Positions 47,687-56,552 are shown, counted from the first letter of the stretch. The stretch is DNA of 64,000 bases from Rhizobium sp. NXC24 (GCF_002944315.1 NZ_CP024314.1:620001-684000); one strand, 5' to 3'. Program-made: numbers and translations. Notes: generated by a model not told the origin, from the sequence alone.

Positions 47687-48536
47687 GCTGGAAGGCTTCA
47701 CGCACCATTTCCGCGAGCTCCTGGATCGCCTCGCTGGAATGATAGGGATTGCGGCGAAGCACGACGCGCGAGGAATCGACCGGCGGAAAGCCGTCGTCGC
47801 TCGTCAGCTCCCGGCAGCCATGCGGAATGTTACTGCGGGATAGCGTCGTGACGGCGAGGCCTGCGGAGACGGCGTTTTTCAGGCCGGAACTGGTATCGGC
47901 AACGAAGGCGATGCGATAGGGCCGCGCCTGCTGCTCCAGGGAACGCAGGGCAAAGTCGCGCGCCCAGGTCGAGTTCCGGTATGTCGCAACAGGCAGCGGC
48001 GTCGCGTCATGCAAGCGGTGCACCAACGATGTTACCCAGACTGTCGGATCGATGCAGAGCACCTCGCCGGTGGTCTGATTGCTCCAGTCGAAGACCACAG
48101 CGATATCGAGTTCGTCCTTCTCCAGCGCGCTGAGATTTCGAGCGGTGTAGTCGCAGGAAACGGTCACTTCGACGGCTGGATGCCGGACAGCGAAGGCGGC
48201 AAGCGCCGCGGGCAGGACGGTTTGGCTATATTCTTCTGGAATTCCGATCCGCACAGGTCCATTCAACGGCTTGGTGCGGATCGTCGCAGCGGCCTCGTTC
48301 AACAGGTCGACGATCCGTCGGGCGTAGGGCAGCAACTGATTTCCCGGCCGGGTCAGCACGACCCCACGTGCGCTTCTTTCGAATAGCGCCTCGCCGACAA
48401 TTTCTTCGAGACGCTTGATTTGGGCGCTGACGGCCGATTGCGTGCGGCCAATGCGCTGTGCGGCAACGGAAAAATTCGACGTCTCGGTGATGATGAGAAA
48501 CGTCCGGAGCAAATCGCTTTCGATGGGTTCGCGCAT
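47661..48536 (-). CDS. LysR family transcriptional regulator
   Basis: The 291-aa protein has an N-terminal LysR HTH (LLRTFLIITETSNFSVAAQRIGRTQSAVSAQIKRLEEIVGEALFER). A periplasmic-binding-like effector domain follows (GPVRIGIPEEYSQTVLPAALAAF, TSSGLKNAVSAGLAVTTLSRS). The ATG at 48536 removes 24 upstream codons unlike the family. It is divergent from the EamA exporter gene (116 bases apart), so it probably controls that exporter. Ligand unknown. Confidence 0.9.
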   Translation of the reverse strand: MREPIESDLLRTFLIITETSNFSVAAQRIGRTQSAVSAQIKRLEEIVGEALFERSARGVVLTRPGNQLLPYARRIVDLLNEAAATIRTKPLNGPVRIGIPEEYSQTVLPAALAAFAVRHPAVEVTVSCDYTARNLSALEKDELDIAVVFDWSNQTTGEVLCIDPTVWVTSLVHRLHDATPLPVATYRNSTWARDFALRSLEQQARPYRIAFVADTSSGLKNAVSAGLAVTTLSRSNIPHGCRELTSDDGFPPVDSSRVVLRRNPYHSSEAIQELAEMVREAFQPMSALLQP

Positions 48537-48652
48537 GGGCAAGCCACAAAAATTTCCGATGGCATATATCTCTACTATTCGTTTGTCTGATGTCAAATAT
48601 CGGCGCACACAGGGGCGATCCGTTCAGGTGCTTCGCTTCCGAGATACCGCAC

Positions 48653-49573
48653 ATGACCATTCAGGCCCCCGCCAGATCATTCTCTGCCAATGAGTACGAA
48701 AAGGGCGTCGCCCTCGTCGTTGCGGCAACGCTCGCTTGGAGCGCCAGCGGCGTCTATGCGCGGCTGCTGACGACGGATCTCTGGACGGCGATCGCCTGGC
48801 GGTCCCTGTTCGGCGGATTGTTCCTGCTGATCCCGAGCTTCTTTCTTGAAGGCGGATTCTCGCGCCGCCAATGGAGCTCGGTCTTTCACCCGTCGGGGCT
48901 TGCGATGATCGCCTGCCAAACCTTCAGCCAGGCCTGCTTCATCGGCGCGCTTTATATGACCACCGTCGCGAATGTGACCATGATCTATGCCACGGCGCCC
49001 TTCATCGCCGCCTTCCTCGGCTGGGCGATCTTGAAGGAGCGGGTGCCGCGGAGAACGCTGATTGCAGGCGGCGTCTGCCTGCTCGGCGTGGCGATCATCG
49101 TTGCCTCCTCGATCGGCGGCGGCACCGGTCTCGGCGATCTCCTAGCGCTCGGGATGACGGCCTCATTCGCCCTGGTCATCATCATTCCGCGCATCGACCG
49201 CAGTGTACCGAGCCTGCCGCCGACTATCATCGGTGCCTTCCTGACACTCGTCATCTTTGCGCCGTTCAGCTCGGTCGGTTCGCTCGATCTACACAACTGG
49301 CTGGTGCTTGCCGCCTTTGGAGCAACCAATTTCTCCTTTGCGCTCGTCCTGTTTCTCGCCGGCGCGAAGCGCATGCCGCCCGCGGACGCCGCTCTTATCG
49401 GGACGATGGAGATTGTGCTCACGCCATTCTGGGTCTGGCTGTTTTTTTCCGAAAAACCGCCGCTTGCCACCTTCGTCGGCGGCGCCATCATCCTTGCCAC
49501 CGTCCTCTGGCACACGTTCATCGATCTCAAGAAGAGCCGGCGCAGCCCAGAGCCTAGAACAACATGCCCATAA
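48653..49573 (+). CDS. EamA/DMT family transporter
   Basis: The 306-aa protein has ten predicted hydrophobic helices in two EamA repeats. The first includes VALVVAATLAWSASGVYARLLTTDLWTAIAWRSLFGG and TVANVTMIYATAPFIAAFLGWAILKERV. The second includes GAKRMPPADAALIGTMEIVLTPFWVWLFFSEKP. The DMT superfamily mostly exports metabolites such as amino acids. It is probably regulated by the divergent LysR gene. Start at ATG 48653 after a run of codons lacking family character. Confidence 0.88.
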   Translation: MTIQAPARSFSANEYEKGVALVVAATLAWSASGVYARLLTTDLWTAIAWRSLFGGLFLLIPSFFLEGGFSRRQWSSVFHPSGLAMIACQTFSQACFIGALYMTTVANVTMIYATAPFIAAFLGWAILKERVPRRTLIAGGVCLLGVAIIVASSIGGGTGLGDLLALGMTASFALVIIIPRIDRSVPSLPPTIIGAFLTLVIFAPFSSVGSLDLHNWLVLAAFGATNFSFALVLFLAGAKRMPPADAALIGTMEIVLTPFWVWLFFSEKPPLATFVGGAIILATVLWHTFIDLKKSRRSPEPRTTCP

Positions 49574-49823
49574 GACCAGATCTGGAAGGTATCACGCTTG
49601 AAACCAGACGCTAGACCGAGAGGAGCAATATGACCTCAGCGATCTCCATGACGAATATAAATATTCTCTTATAAGCTGTATATTTGTTCAGCTAACATTC
49701 ATTTAGCGGAAGGCAAATAAACAATCGCCGCAACGCCTTGCGGTTGATCGAGGCTCGGCTGCTGACAGCTCACGAGGCAGGTGGCCGGGCCTCTCAAGTC
49801 CCTGGACAGCACGGATAACTCGC

Positions 49824-49964
49824 ATGCGGCTGCTTCTCGCTTTGATTGACTGGCTCTCGGAGCGATGCCGGAAGCGGGCGGAGCAGGAGACCGTTCACTA
49901 TTCCGCCGATGATCCATGGGTGCTCCGGCAGATCGAAGCGTTCGAGCGAGAATTGAAGCAATAA
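49824..49964 (+). CDS. 46-aa small protein of unknown function
   Basis: A short open frame encodes an amphipathic N-terminal helix (MRLLLALIDWLSERCRKRAEQE), then HYSADDPWVLRQIEAFERELKQ. Codon use is G+C-rich at third positions and the composition looks protein-like. The charged C-terminal helix (RQIEAFERELKQ) is coil-like. No clear Shine-Dalgarno is visible. I do not recognise a family. The surrounding 500 bases have no other convincing gene. Confidence 0.45.
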   Translation: MRLLLALIDWLSERCRKRAEQETVHYSADDPWVLRQIEAFERELKQ

Positions 49965-50091
49965 AGCGCACCAGTGAAATGCGGACGTAGAGCCGGACGT
50001 TTTCCTCCGGATCGACCGATATTGATAATGACTTGGACCTCACACGAGTCATCCCACTGGCGATAGGGATCTTGTCGTGGTGACGGGCGTC

Positions 50092-51219
50092 TTATTCGCG
50101 CTCCCCGCGGACACTCCAGTAAAATACGTCGAGCTTGTGGCTGGGAGTTGCGCCTTGGAACGTATCACCGAAAGCCTTGTCGAGGATGGAGGGGTTGAAC
50201 ACGACCTTTTGTGAAAGAAACTCAAAAAAACTGGCGACCAGCAACTGACGCGCGGTACCCCTATTGTCATTCTCGGGCCTAGCCTTCCCGAAGACTGCGT
50301 AGCGATCGTTAGTATAAGTCCTCGTGCCGTTGTCATATGCGCATCCCGGGATCATCTTGACGTTTTCGGTAATGATTTCGAGATCACCCACGAAATAGTG
50401 AAAATCATCATGGCAGAATGCGTTTGCCGCGGCTGTATACCCGCTATAGGACTTGACCCTGTTTTCAGTACCTTCTCCGCACAAAGGCTTTGAATCCGGA
50501 TTCAGCGGATCGCCGCGCAAGTAATCGATTAGCGCGTCTTCGAATTTGGGAAGCTCATGCGCAATCAGAAGCGCGTTGATTCCCTCATTCTGAGCTGTCG
50601 TCCCACCTACAAGACCGATTAGTGGCTTTTTGGGGTAGGAACAGATTTTATCCGGCGGATCCTCCCCCTTGCGTGTGATGTAGCTTATCCCGGTTAAAAA
50701 GAGCGGCGCAGAAACTATGAAGCCGTTGCGCCGTTCATTGGTGATCGTTGCCGGATCGCAAAGTATGTCAAACTTGACGCCAAGGTCGAGGAAACGCGAA
50801 TCGTTTATCGGGGAAATAGTGTTGCTCGTGGTGGCGTCTTTGCCTGCAACGGTGGTCGCACCTGCTGAAGCTTCTTTTTCACGCGCCTCGTCAATGTCGT
50901 AGATGCCGATGTCATTGAAGGTCAATTCGCCTGGCTTTGCGTCCAGTATCATCTCGGCGAGGGCGGCATCACATATTCGCACCATGTAGCCCGTATAACC
51001 GGCTCGTTCCAACGGACCGCGTGCCGCATCGGATGCCTTCTCGCCGGGCAGGCTGGACCTATAGGAAAAGGGCCGGGCATCGCTTCGGACCCCGATGCAA
51101 AGCTGCGTCTTCTCGTTGCATGTCGTGACTGGCGGTTGCTGGGGAGGCTCGGCTTCCGCGACCCCTCCCGCAATAAAGGTAAAACACGCAAAAAGCGAAC
51201 TGAGCAGTGCAGTATTCAT
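50092..51219 (-). CDS. Periplasmic solute-binding-like (SBP family 3 fold) protein of unknown role
   Basis: This 375-aa protein has a Sec signal (LLSSLFACFTFIAGGVAEA). Its pattern resembles amino-acid-binding proteins: QLCIGVRSDARPFSYRS, GYTGYMVRICDAAL, KFDILCDPATITNERRNGFIVSAPLFLTGISYI and LIGLVGGTTAQNEGINALL. It has several cysteines (CNEKTQLC, ICDAAL, ILCDP, KICSYP), suggesting disulfides. No permease or ATPase gene is near. Instead it follows a large membrane protein gene by 23 bases. The operon is less G+C-rich than the surroundings. It may be the ligand sensor of the adjacent membrane protein rather than a transporter part. Confidence 0.7.
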   Translation of the reverse strand: MNTALLSSLFACFTFIAGGVAEAEPPQQPPVTTCNEKTQLCIGVRSDARPFSYRSSLPGEKASDAARGPLERAGYTGYMVRICDAALAEMILDAKPGELTFNDIGIYDIDEAREKEASAGATTVAGKDATTSNTISPINDSRFLDLGVKFDILCDPATITNERRNGFIVSAPLFLTGISYITRKGEDPPDKICSYPKKPLIGLVGGTTAQNEGINALLIAHELPKFEDALIDYLRGDPLNPDSKPLCGEGTENRVKSYSGYTAAANAFCHDDFHYFVGDLEIITENVKMIPGCAYDNGTRTYTNDRYAVFGKARPENDNRGTARQLLVASFFEFLSQKVVFNPSILDKAFGDTFQGATPSHKLDVFYWSVRGERE

Positions 51220-51242
51220 TGATCGCCCCCTTAGTTCAGTTT

Positions 51243-53186
51243 CTATTTCGCGTCGTCGTCTCCAGCCTCCGTAATCTCAAGCATAACGGCAAATGTCAGA
51301 AGAAATAGAAATGGAACGAAGCAAAAAATAAACGTGTCTCTCGTTTGTTGAGAGAACAAAGCGGCTTTTGGTGCTGAGGGAAGTGCAGATCCATAGGTCA
51401 GGAAAATCGCAAGCCACATATATCCCGCATATACTGCAGAGAAAATAATACTGATTAATACTGTCCAAAAAACACTGAGATGCCTGTGCTTATCCATAAT
51501 AACGAGGGCCGCGAATGAGAGGATCAACCCGGCCCCAAAATGGAGGGCAAAAAACTCTCCCGATTGTTCGAATAAAAAAATGATTTGCGTTTGTGTCAGA
51601 TGAAAATTTACGGCCCATGCCAACTTAGCAAAGTTGACCGCAGCCGACGCAAAAACTGCGATAAGCCCCGACAGCAAGGACATGCCAAGCAGCGTCAGGA
51701 ACGGAAATTGATAGAATTTCCAGTCCGTTCGCCATGATTGTTGCTCGATGCGTACCTCGCGCGCGACGAGCACAAAGAAAACGCTCAAGAGAACCAGAAG
51801 TCCCGAATGAAGAGTATCCCAGGCTGTCGTTTCGATAAAAATGGGCCGTTGGGAAAGATTATATCGGTGAATGGCTTCCTTCGTCTTGCAGTCGGCGTCA
51901 GCTGGAGAACAAACAGGCTGGGCGATGGTATCCTTTGTATTTAATTTATCATTGTTCGCGCTTGCATTATTGTTTGCTCTCACTTGATTAGCAATTTCGT
52001 TCTCTAAGACGCGTGTTTGTTCGCTATACACGCCTGGATCACTTTGCACTTTCCAGTCACGCCACTGGTTGTAAATGAGAAAAGTCGCGATCGCGCCAAG
52101 GACCAAGCCAACCATCATGCTGATCGCGAACGAGTTTTGTTCGGCGTTATATTTTTCCTGGATTCGCTTTATGGTTTTTTCCATCGGGCTCAGAGGTCTT
52201 GTTTCTTCTTTCCTTTGAGACTTCTGACCGAGTTTCGGAGGGCGCCTGCGGAGCAAGCCGCTTTGGCTGAAGACTGACCGGTTATTGCGCACAAATAAGA
52301 CGGCGAACACTGCCATCGTATTCGATCGCGCGATCGCCGCTTCGCGCTGGAGATTCGAAAGCGCGTCCCATATTTCATGTATATCGGGCTTTGCGGCTCC
52401 GTCTTCGCTGCCGGATTGAAGCTTCTTTTGTAAAGCAGCTATGAGGTCATGCAAGGCGGTGAGCTGCCCGTCGAGCTTGTTCGACAGTGCTTCCAGCTCA
52501 GACATTTGATATAGCGGGAAGTATAGCATTCGATTATTCGCGTTTGTAGCGACTGAGAGATAGTCAATTGTGGCCAACGATGACTCGATCTCCGCTATTT
52601 TCCTGCCTAAACCGATACTATTCTTGATTGATTCAGTCGCGTCGCGAAAACTTGTGACCAACAATCCCGGTTGATCTCTTAGGAACTCCTCATAGTCCAC
52701 GCTGCGTAGACTCTCTATGACCCTGTAGACGCCCCGGGGGATGCCGGCCATCCGATGAGCAAGACTTCTCATCGTCGCTTCGATGGGTTTGACAGCACCA
52801 ATCGACAGGAATGAAATTAAGAGGGCAGAAACGAAGATGGGTTTGCCGTAGCTCGTCGCAGACAGTACCGACGGGTCACTTGCGGGCAACAGGACGTTGT
52901 CGGTTGCACCGATTTCGCTTCTGGCCTTGCTCGCGCTCAATAACAGGTCATACACCTCTGCCGACCCCAAGACCACGGCGTAGACGATAAGGTACAAGCC
53001 AGCATAGAAGGTGAAACCAGCGATAATCTCGCCGGTCGTGCAGAGGTTCCTCACCTCGACTTCTTTGAGAATCGGGTGCAGCGAGAATGGATGGTCGCCG
53101 GTTTGCGAGTTGAAATTCCGAGATGCCTCGATCAGCAGCGTCACCGCTCCGGCTGCAATGGCGCCCGCGTAGATCAAATCGTTCAT
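51243..53186 (-). CDS. Large polytopic membrane protein of unknown function
   Basis: This 647-aa protein has about nine hydrophobic helices. Three are at the N-terminus (about 2-20, 53-78, 112-135). A long cytoplasmic helical stretch (about 140-345) with QMSELEALSNKLDGQLTALHDLIAAL coiled-coil character and basic RRRPPKLGQKSQRKE follows. Then comes a helix near 350-370, an external Asn-rich loop with CSPADADC, and five more helices to the acidic end TEAGDDDAK. No transporter, kinase or nuclease motif is recognised. It lies between a 40-aa secreted peptide gene (24 bases upstream) and the binding-like protein gene (23 bases downstream). TTG at 53192 is an alternative start. Confidence 0.65.
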   Translation of the reverse strand: MNDLIYAGAIAAGAVTLLIEASRNFNSQTGDHPFSLHPILKEVEVRNLCTTGEIIAGFTFYAGLYLIVYAVVLGSAEVYDLLLSASKARSEIGATDNVLLPASDPSVLSATSYGKPIFVSALLISFLSIGAVKPIEATMRSLAHRMAGIPRGVYRVIESLRSVDYEEFLRDQPGLLVTSFRDATESIKNSIGLGRKIAEIESSLATIDYLSVATNANNRMLYFPLYQMSELEALSNKLDGQLTALHDLIAALQKKLQSGSEDGAAKPDIHEIWDALSNLQREAAIARSNTMAVFAVLFVRNNRSVFSQSGLLRRRPPKLGQKSQRKEETRPLSPMEKTIKRIQEKYNAEQNSFAISMMVGLVLGAIATFLIYNQWRDWKVQSDPGVYSEQTRVLENEIANQVRANNNASANNDKLNTKDTIAQPVCSPADADCKTKEAIHRYNLSQRPIFIETTAWDTLHSGLLVLLSVFFVLVAREVRIEQQSWRTDWKFYQFPFLTLLGMSLLSGLIAVFASAAVNFAKLAWAVNFHLTQTQIIFLFEQSGEFFALHFGAGLILSFAALVIMDKHRHLSVFWTVLISIIFSAVYAGYMWLAIFLTYGSALPSAPKAALFSQQTRDTFIFCFVPFLFLLTFAVMLEITEAGDDDAK

Positions 53187-53210
53187 CGCCAAGCGTCCGA
53201 GGTCTATCTC

Positions 53211-53333
53211 TCAGGGGCAGTTTTGAGCTGATGAATTGCAGGGACCAGCGGCCATTGCTCGGTTCTCGTCAACGACGACAAAACCAGCAATTCCAAAAGC
53301 GAGGACACTCATCATCAATAAGAACTTGATCAT
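53211..53333 (-). CDS. 40-aa secreted small peptide
   Basis: A short frame encodes MIKFLLMMSVLAFGIAGFVV, a clear signal-peptide core. VDENRAMAAGPCNSSAQNCP follows. AMA-A looks like a signal peptidase site, leaving a peptide of about ten residues with two cysteines (CNSSAQNC). AAGAG-like SD (AAGAGTG) lies about six bases before the ATG. It is the first cistron before the membrane protein, 24 bases away. Whether it is a signal, a substrate or a leader peptide is unknown. Confidence 0.55.
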   Translation of the reverse strand: MIKFLLMMSVLAFGIAGFVVVDENRAMAAGPCNSSAQNCP

Positions 53334-53448
53334 GTGTTCACTCTTTTAATGGTGGTGATTTTTAATTATGTCGCACTTAAAACTTGCGTCAACTGCGTGG
53401 CAAAGGACGTATGTTCGCCTGTTAGTCGACATATGTCGCCGTTCAGCT

Positions 53449-54249
53449 TTATGGCCAAAGCTCGTAGAAGTGCTGGACCGGCCCATGACCGGTGCCGACG
53501 GTGAGCGTTTGGGCCGCCGCAACCGCGCCCGCAAGATAATGCTTGGCGGTGGCAACAGCTTCCGTCAGTGTCGAACCCTTTGCAATCTCCGCCGCCAAGG
53601 CGCTGGACAGCGTGCAGCCGGTTCCATGCGTATTCTTGGTTGGCATGCGACCGGCTTCGAACCAGGTCAGCCCCTCCGGGCTTGCGAGAACATCAGGGCT
53701 TTCATTGCCGGCAAGATGCCCGCCCTTGACCAGAACGGCCAGCGGGCCGAGCTTTGCTAAGCTTTCTGCCTGCCGCGCCATCGTCTCGCGATTTTCGGCA
53801 ACGGGTTCGTGCAGAAGCGCCGCCGCTTCCGGCAGATTGGGCGTCAGCAGCGTGGCCAGGGGAAGAAGCTGGTTGGTCAGGACGTCGACAGCATCCGCGG
53901 CAAGCAGCGCTGCACCGCCCTTGGCGATCATGACGGGGTCCAGCACGATCGGCACGCCTCGATGGGGAGCGAGCGCATCGGCAACGGCTTCGGCGATTGC
54001 CGCATTGGCAATCATGCCGATCTTGACGGCATCGACGCGTATATCGGCAAAGATCGCCTTGATCTGATCGGCGACGAACTGCGGAGGAACGGGGTGAACG
54101 CCGGAAACGCCTTGCGTGTTCTGGGCCGTCAACGCGGTCAGCGCCGCCATGCCGTAGATGCCGCGTGCCGAAAATGTCTTCAGGTCGGCTTGAATGCCGG
54201 CGCCGCCGGAGGGGTCGGAGCCGGCGATGGAGAGGACGTTTCGGATCAT
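53449..54249 (-). CDS. thiD: Hydroxymethylpyrimidine/phosphomethylpyrimidine kinase
   Basis: The 266-aa ribokinase-fold kinase is of canonical ThiD length. It has LSIAGSDPSGGAGIQADLKTFSARGIYGMAALTALTAQNTQGV, VLDPVMIAKGGAALL, and TKNTHGTGCTLSSALAAEIAKG with the catalytic Asp/Gly anion-hole region. It phosphorylates HMP and HMP-P for thiamine synthesis or salvage. The ATG at 54249 overlaps the end of a deleted thiM remnant, and the message is led by a TPP riboswitch. Expression should thus fall when thiamine diphosphate is plentiful. Confidence 0.95.
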   Translation of the reverse strand: MIRNVLSIAGSDPSGGAGIQADLKTFSARGIYGMAALTALTAQNTQGVSGVHPVPPQFVADQIKAIFADIRVDAVKIGMIANAAIAEAVADALAPHRGVPIVLDPVMIAKGGAALLAADAVDVLTNQLLPLATLLTPNLPEAAALLHEPVAENRETMARQAESLAKLGPLAVLVKGGHLAGNESPDVLASPEGLTWFEAGRMPTKNTHGTGCTLSSALAAEIAKGSTLTEAVATAKHYLAGAVAAAQTLTVGTGHGPVQHFYELWP

Positions 54250-54419
54250 GGGCGTGCCTTTCTGATCCAGCCGATAGACAACGCACCGGAGATTGCGGCG
54301 AATTCGCCGACCTCCGTTTCGGCAAACGCCGTCGCGACCAAGTTGGTGATGCATAGCACCAGTGGAGGGTTTGTCCGCATGGCCGTCAGCAGCGCGCCGG
54401 GAGTGGTTTTATCTTGCAT
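54246..54419 (-). pseudogene. thiM: Internally deleted thiM (hydroxyethylthiazole kinase) remnant
   Basis: The 57-codon frame starts MQDKTTPGALLTAMRTNPPLVLCITN, a proper ThiM N-terminus. It then jumps to FAETEVGEFAAISGALSI, which normally lies about 30 residues further on, and ends at once. More than 200 residues of the kinase, including the ATP site, are missing. The reading frame is still open and its stop overlaps the thiD start (four bases). It may now serve only to couple translation from the riboswitch leader to thiD. Confidence 0.75.
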
Positions 54420-54486
54420 ATCGCCCCTTTCGGGCGGGGCGAGACGCGAAGGGGACAACGACAAGAGCACGCCGAGACCCCGAGCG

Positions 54487-54563
54487 ACTCCCTCCGCCAG
54501 CATTATCTGGTTCAGGTTCAAAGGGTGCTTCTCAGCCCATCACGCGACGGGCGCCCCTGTCTC
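54487..54563 (-). ncRNA. TPP riboswitch (thi element)
   Basis: On the minus strand the conserved thi-box core is present. It shows GGGGCGCCC, then GGGCTGAGAAG, CACCCTTTGAACCTGA, and CCAGATAATGCTGGCGGAGGGA. These elements form the P2/P3 pyrimidine-sensing helix and the P4/P5 pyrophosphate-sensing helix. It lies about 70 bases before the thiM remnant and thiD. Binding of thiamine diphosphate should reduce expression of the downstream gene. Confidence 0.95.
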
Positions 54564-54653
54564 TCATCACCGTCTTTTTCGCAGAGAAAGACCGCCCTGT
54601 CACCAGCAAATCGCAGTATCGAGATGACCGAGCTTCCGCAGCGTTAAATGTCT

Positions 54654-56132
54654 CTAGTGGTGGTGGCCCACCTCCGGCCCGTGTTCTGGCTTTCTGATGA
54701 ACAAGGCCGCCGCGATCGCTCCCAGCGAGATGATCGTCCCACAGAGAAATGCCGCCTTAATGCCGCCAGTCGTTGCCGTAAGGATACTGGCGCCGCTAGC
54801 GGAGAGGCTGGTGGACCGGAGCGTCATGATCGCGACGAACAGCGCGGTGCCGGCGGCACCGGCGACTTGCTGGGTCGCACCGAGCATGGCGCTGCCATGC
54901 GAATAGAGGTTCGGCGGTAGCGATCCCAGGCTGACGGTGAATAGCGGCGTGAACATCAGCGCAAGACCGATGCTGAGCACGATATGGGCGATCAACAGCA
55001 TCCAAAACGGCGTATCCTGCTGAATGAAGACCAGTCCGCCCATCACCATGCTGAGCATGATGGCCCCCGGAATGATCAACGGTGCTGGACCGTATTTATC
55101 GAACAGGCGCCCGACGGTCGGTGCGCAAAGGCCCATGATCAGCCCGCCAGGCAGCAACAGCAGTCCGGTTTGCAGCGTCGACAATCCCAGCACGTTTTGC
55201 AGATAGATGGGCAGCAGGATGAAGACGCCGAACATCGACATCATCAGAATGGCCATCATGGCGGCGGCGATCGTGAAGGTCTTTGTGGTCAAGGTGCGCA
55301 GATCGAGCAGCGCTCTATCCTGTTTCTGCAAATGCAACTGACGCAATACGAAAACCGCGATGACGACAGCGCCGGTCAGGAGCGGAATCCATGGCGACAC
55401 CACGGGCGCGCGAAGTGCTGCGTCGCCGAGCCCGCTGAGGCCGTAGACGAAACCGCCGAAACCGATGGCTGAGAGGATGATCGAAAAGATATCGATCGGC
55501 GCGGTGGTTGGAACCGTCACGTTCTTCATCCGCAAGGCGCCAAGCGTCAATGCGCCCAACGCGATCGGCAAGACCAGGAGGAACAGCCAGCGCCATTCGA
55601 GCGCCGAAAGGATGAGGCCGGAAATGGTGGGCCCGATGGCCGGCGCCACGGAAATGACGACCGAGATATTACCCATGGTCCTGCCGCGGGAGTCCGGCGG
55701 CACCAAGGTCATCACTGTCGTCATCAGCAGTGGCATCATGATCGCCGTGCCCGAGGCTTGCACGATCCGCCCGAGAACAAGCGCCGCGAAACCCGGCGCC
55801 AGCGCCGAGATCAGCGTACCGGCGCTGAAGAGCGACATGGCGAGAATGAATACTGGCCGGGTGTTGAGCCGTTGCAGCAGGTATCCGGTGATCGGGATGA
55901 CGACGGCCATGGTCAGCATGAAGGCCGTGGTCAACCACTGAGCGGCACTCGCGGTGATATCGAGATCCGCCATCAGATGGGGGAGCGCAACACCCATGAT
56001 GGTTTCGTTGAGAATGACGACAAAAGCCGACACCAGCAGCAGGGCTATAACGAGTTTGTTGCGGGCACTATGGTCTTCCACGGTGGGAATATCCTGTTCC
56101 ACATCGGCAAAAGTCTGGCTTTCGGTCGTCAT
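54654..56132 (-). CDS. DHA2-family multidrug efflux MFS transporter
   Basis: The 492-aa protein has 14-helix type MFS features. It reads SAFVVILNETIMGVALPHLMADLDITASAAQWLTTAFMLTMAVVIP, ALVLGRIVQASGTAIMMPLLMTTV, PPDSRGRTMGNISVVISVAPAIGPTISG, and a His-rich end GPEVGHHH. The motif-C-like GPTISG segment marks an antiporter for drug export. It stands alone with no HlyD partner. A 420-base upstream region with palindromes separates it from the DUF1127 gene. Substrate unknown. Confidence 0.88.
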   Translation of the reverse strand: MTTESQTFADVEQDIPTVEDHSARNKLVIALLLVSAFVVILNETIMGVALPHLMADLDITASAAQWLTTAFMLTMAVVIPITGYLLQRLNTRPVFILAMSLFSAGTLISALAPGFAALVLGRIVQASGTAIMMPLLMTTVMTLVPPDSRGRTMGNISVVISVAPAIGPTISGLILSALEWRWLFLLVLPIALGALTLGALRMKNVTVPTTAPIDIFSIILSAIGFGGFVYGLSGLGDAALRAPVVSPWIPLLTGAVVIAVFVLRQLHLQKQDRALLDLRTLTTKTFTIAAAMMAILMMSMFGVFILLPIYLQNVLGLSTLQTGLLLLPGGLIMGLCAPTVGRLFDKYGPAPLIIPGAIMLSMVMGGLVFIQQDTPFWMLLIAHIVLSIGLALMFTPLFTVSLGSLPPNLYSHGSAMLGATQQVAGAAGTALFVAIMTLRSTSLSASGASILTATTGGIKAAFLCGTIISLGAIAAALFIRKPEHGPEVGHHH

Positions 56133-56552
56133 GGTGCTGCCTTGAGTTTGAATTCAGAAGGGCAATCGAATTGCCTGGAACGGTGAACCGCTTGGCGCTT
56201 TCCCGATTATGACGAACGGCCGCGTGAGATTACGACACGTGCAGCGAATTATTTTTGCGCCATTGATTGTCTGAGCAACGCGCGCCTGCAATTCTTGCCG
56301 GTTGCTCACCGGCAAGAATGCTAATGGGCTGACAAAGGTCAACCCTAAAGATGTTTCGGTTGGCCTGGTCCGGAGAGAGAATTTGAAGTGACAGAATGGG
56401 CCGCCTTCAGACCCATGCGCTACTTGCATGGGTGCAGTGAAGCCTTGGCGCTGCAATAACCGAGGGTGCCGTATTATATACCTCTCATCGAAGCAAAGGG
56501 GAGCGCCACGGACGGCAGCTCGGCTTCGAATGCCCGAAGAAAGGGGATCATC
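56133..56552. promoter_or_regulatory. Divergent intergenic region between efflux MFS and DUF1127 gene, with two strong palindromes
   Basis: No gene is supported here. At 56291-56319 ATTCTTGCCGGT and ACCGGCAAGAAT form a perfect 12-base inverted repeat with a five-base spacer. At 56405-56442 CTTCA-G-ACCCATGC and GCATGGGT-GCAG-TGAAG form a second, interrupted one. The first is nearer the MFS gene and could be a repressor site; the second lies 110 bases before the DUF1127 ATG. T-runs are absent, so simple termination is unlikely. Confidence 0.45.

Noticed and set aside
49699..50052. 117-codon minus-strand open frame
   Set aside because: It overlaps the better-looking 46-aa plus-strand gene, has no RBS, and shows Arg/Ser/Ala shadow composition.
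54246..54521. Longer thiM-region frame starting at MNLNQIM
   Set aside because: Its first codons are the conserved TPP riboswitch core, so translation cannot reasonably start there.
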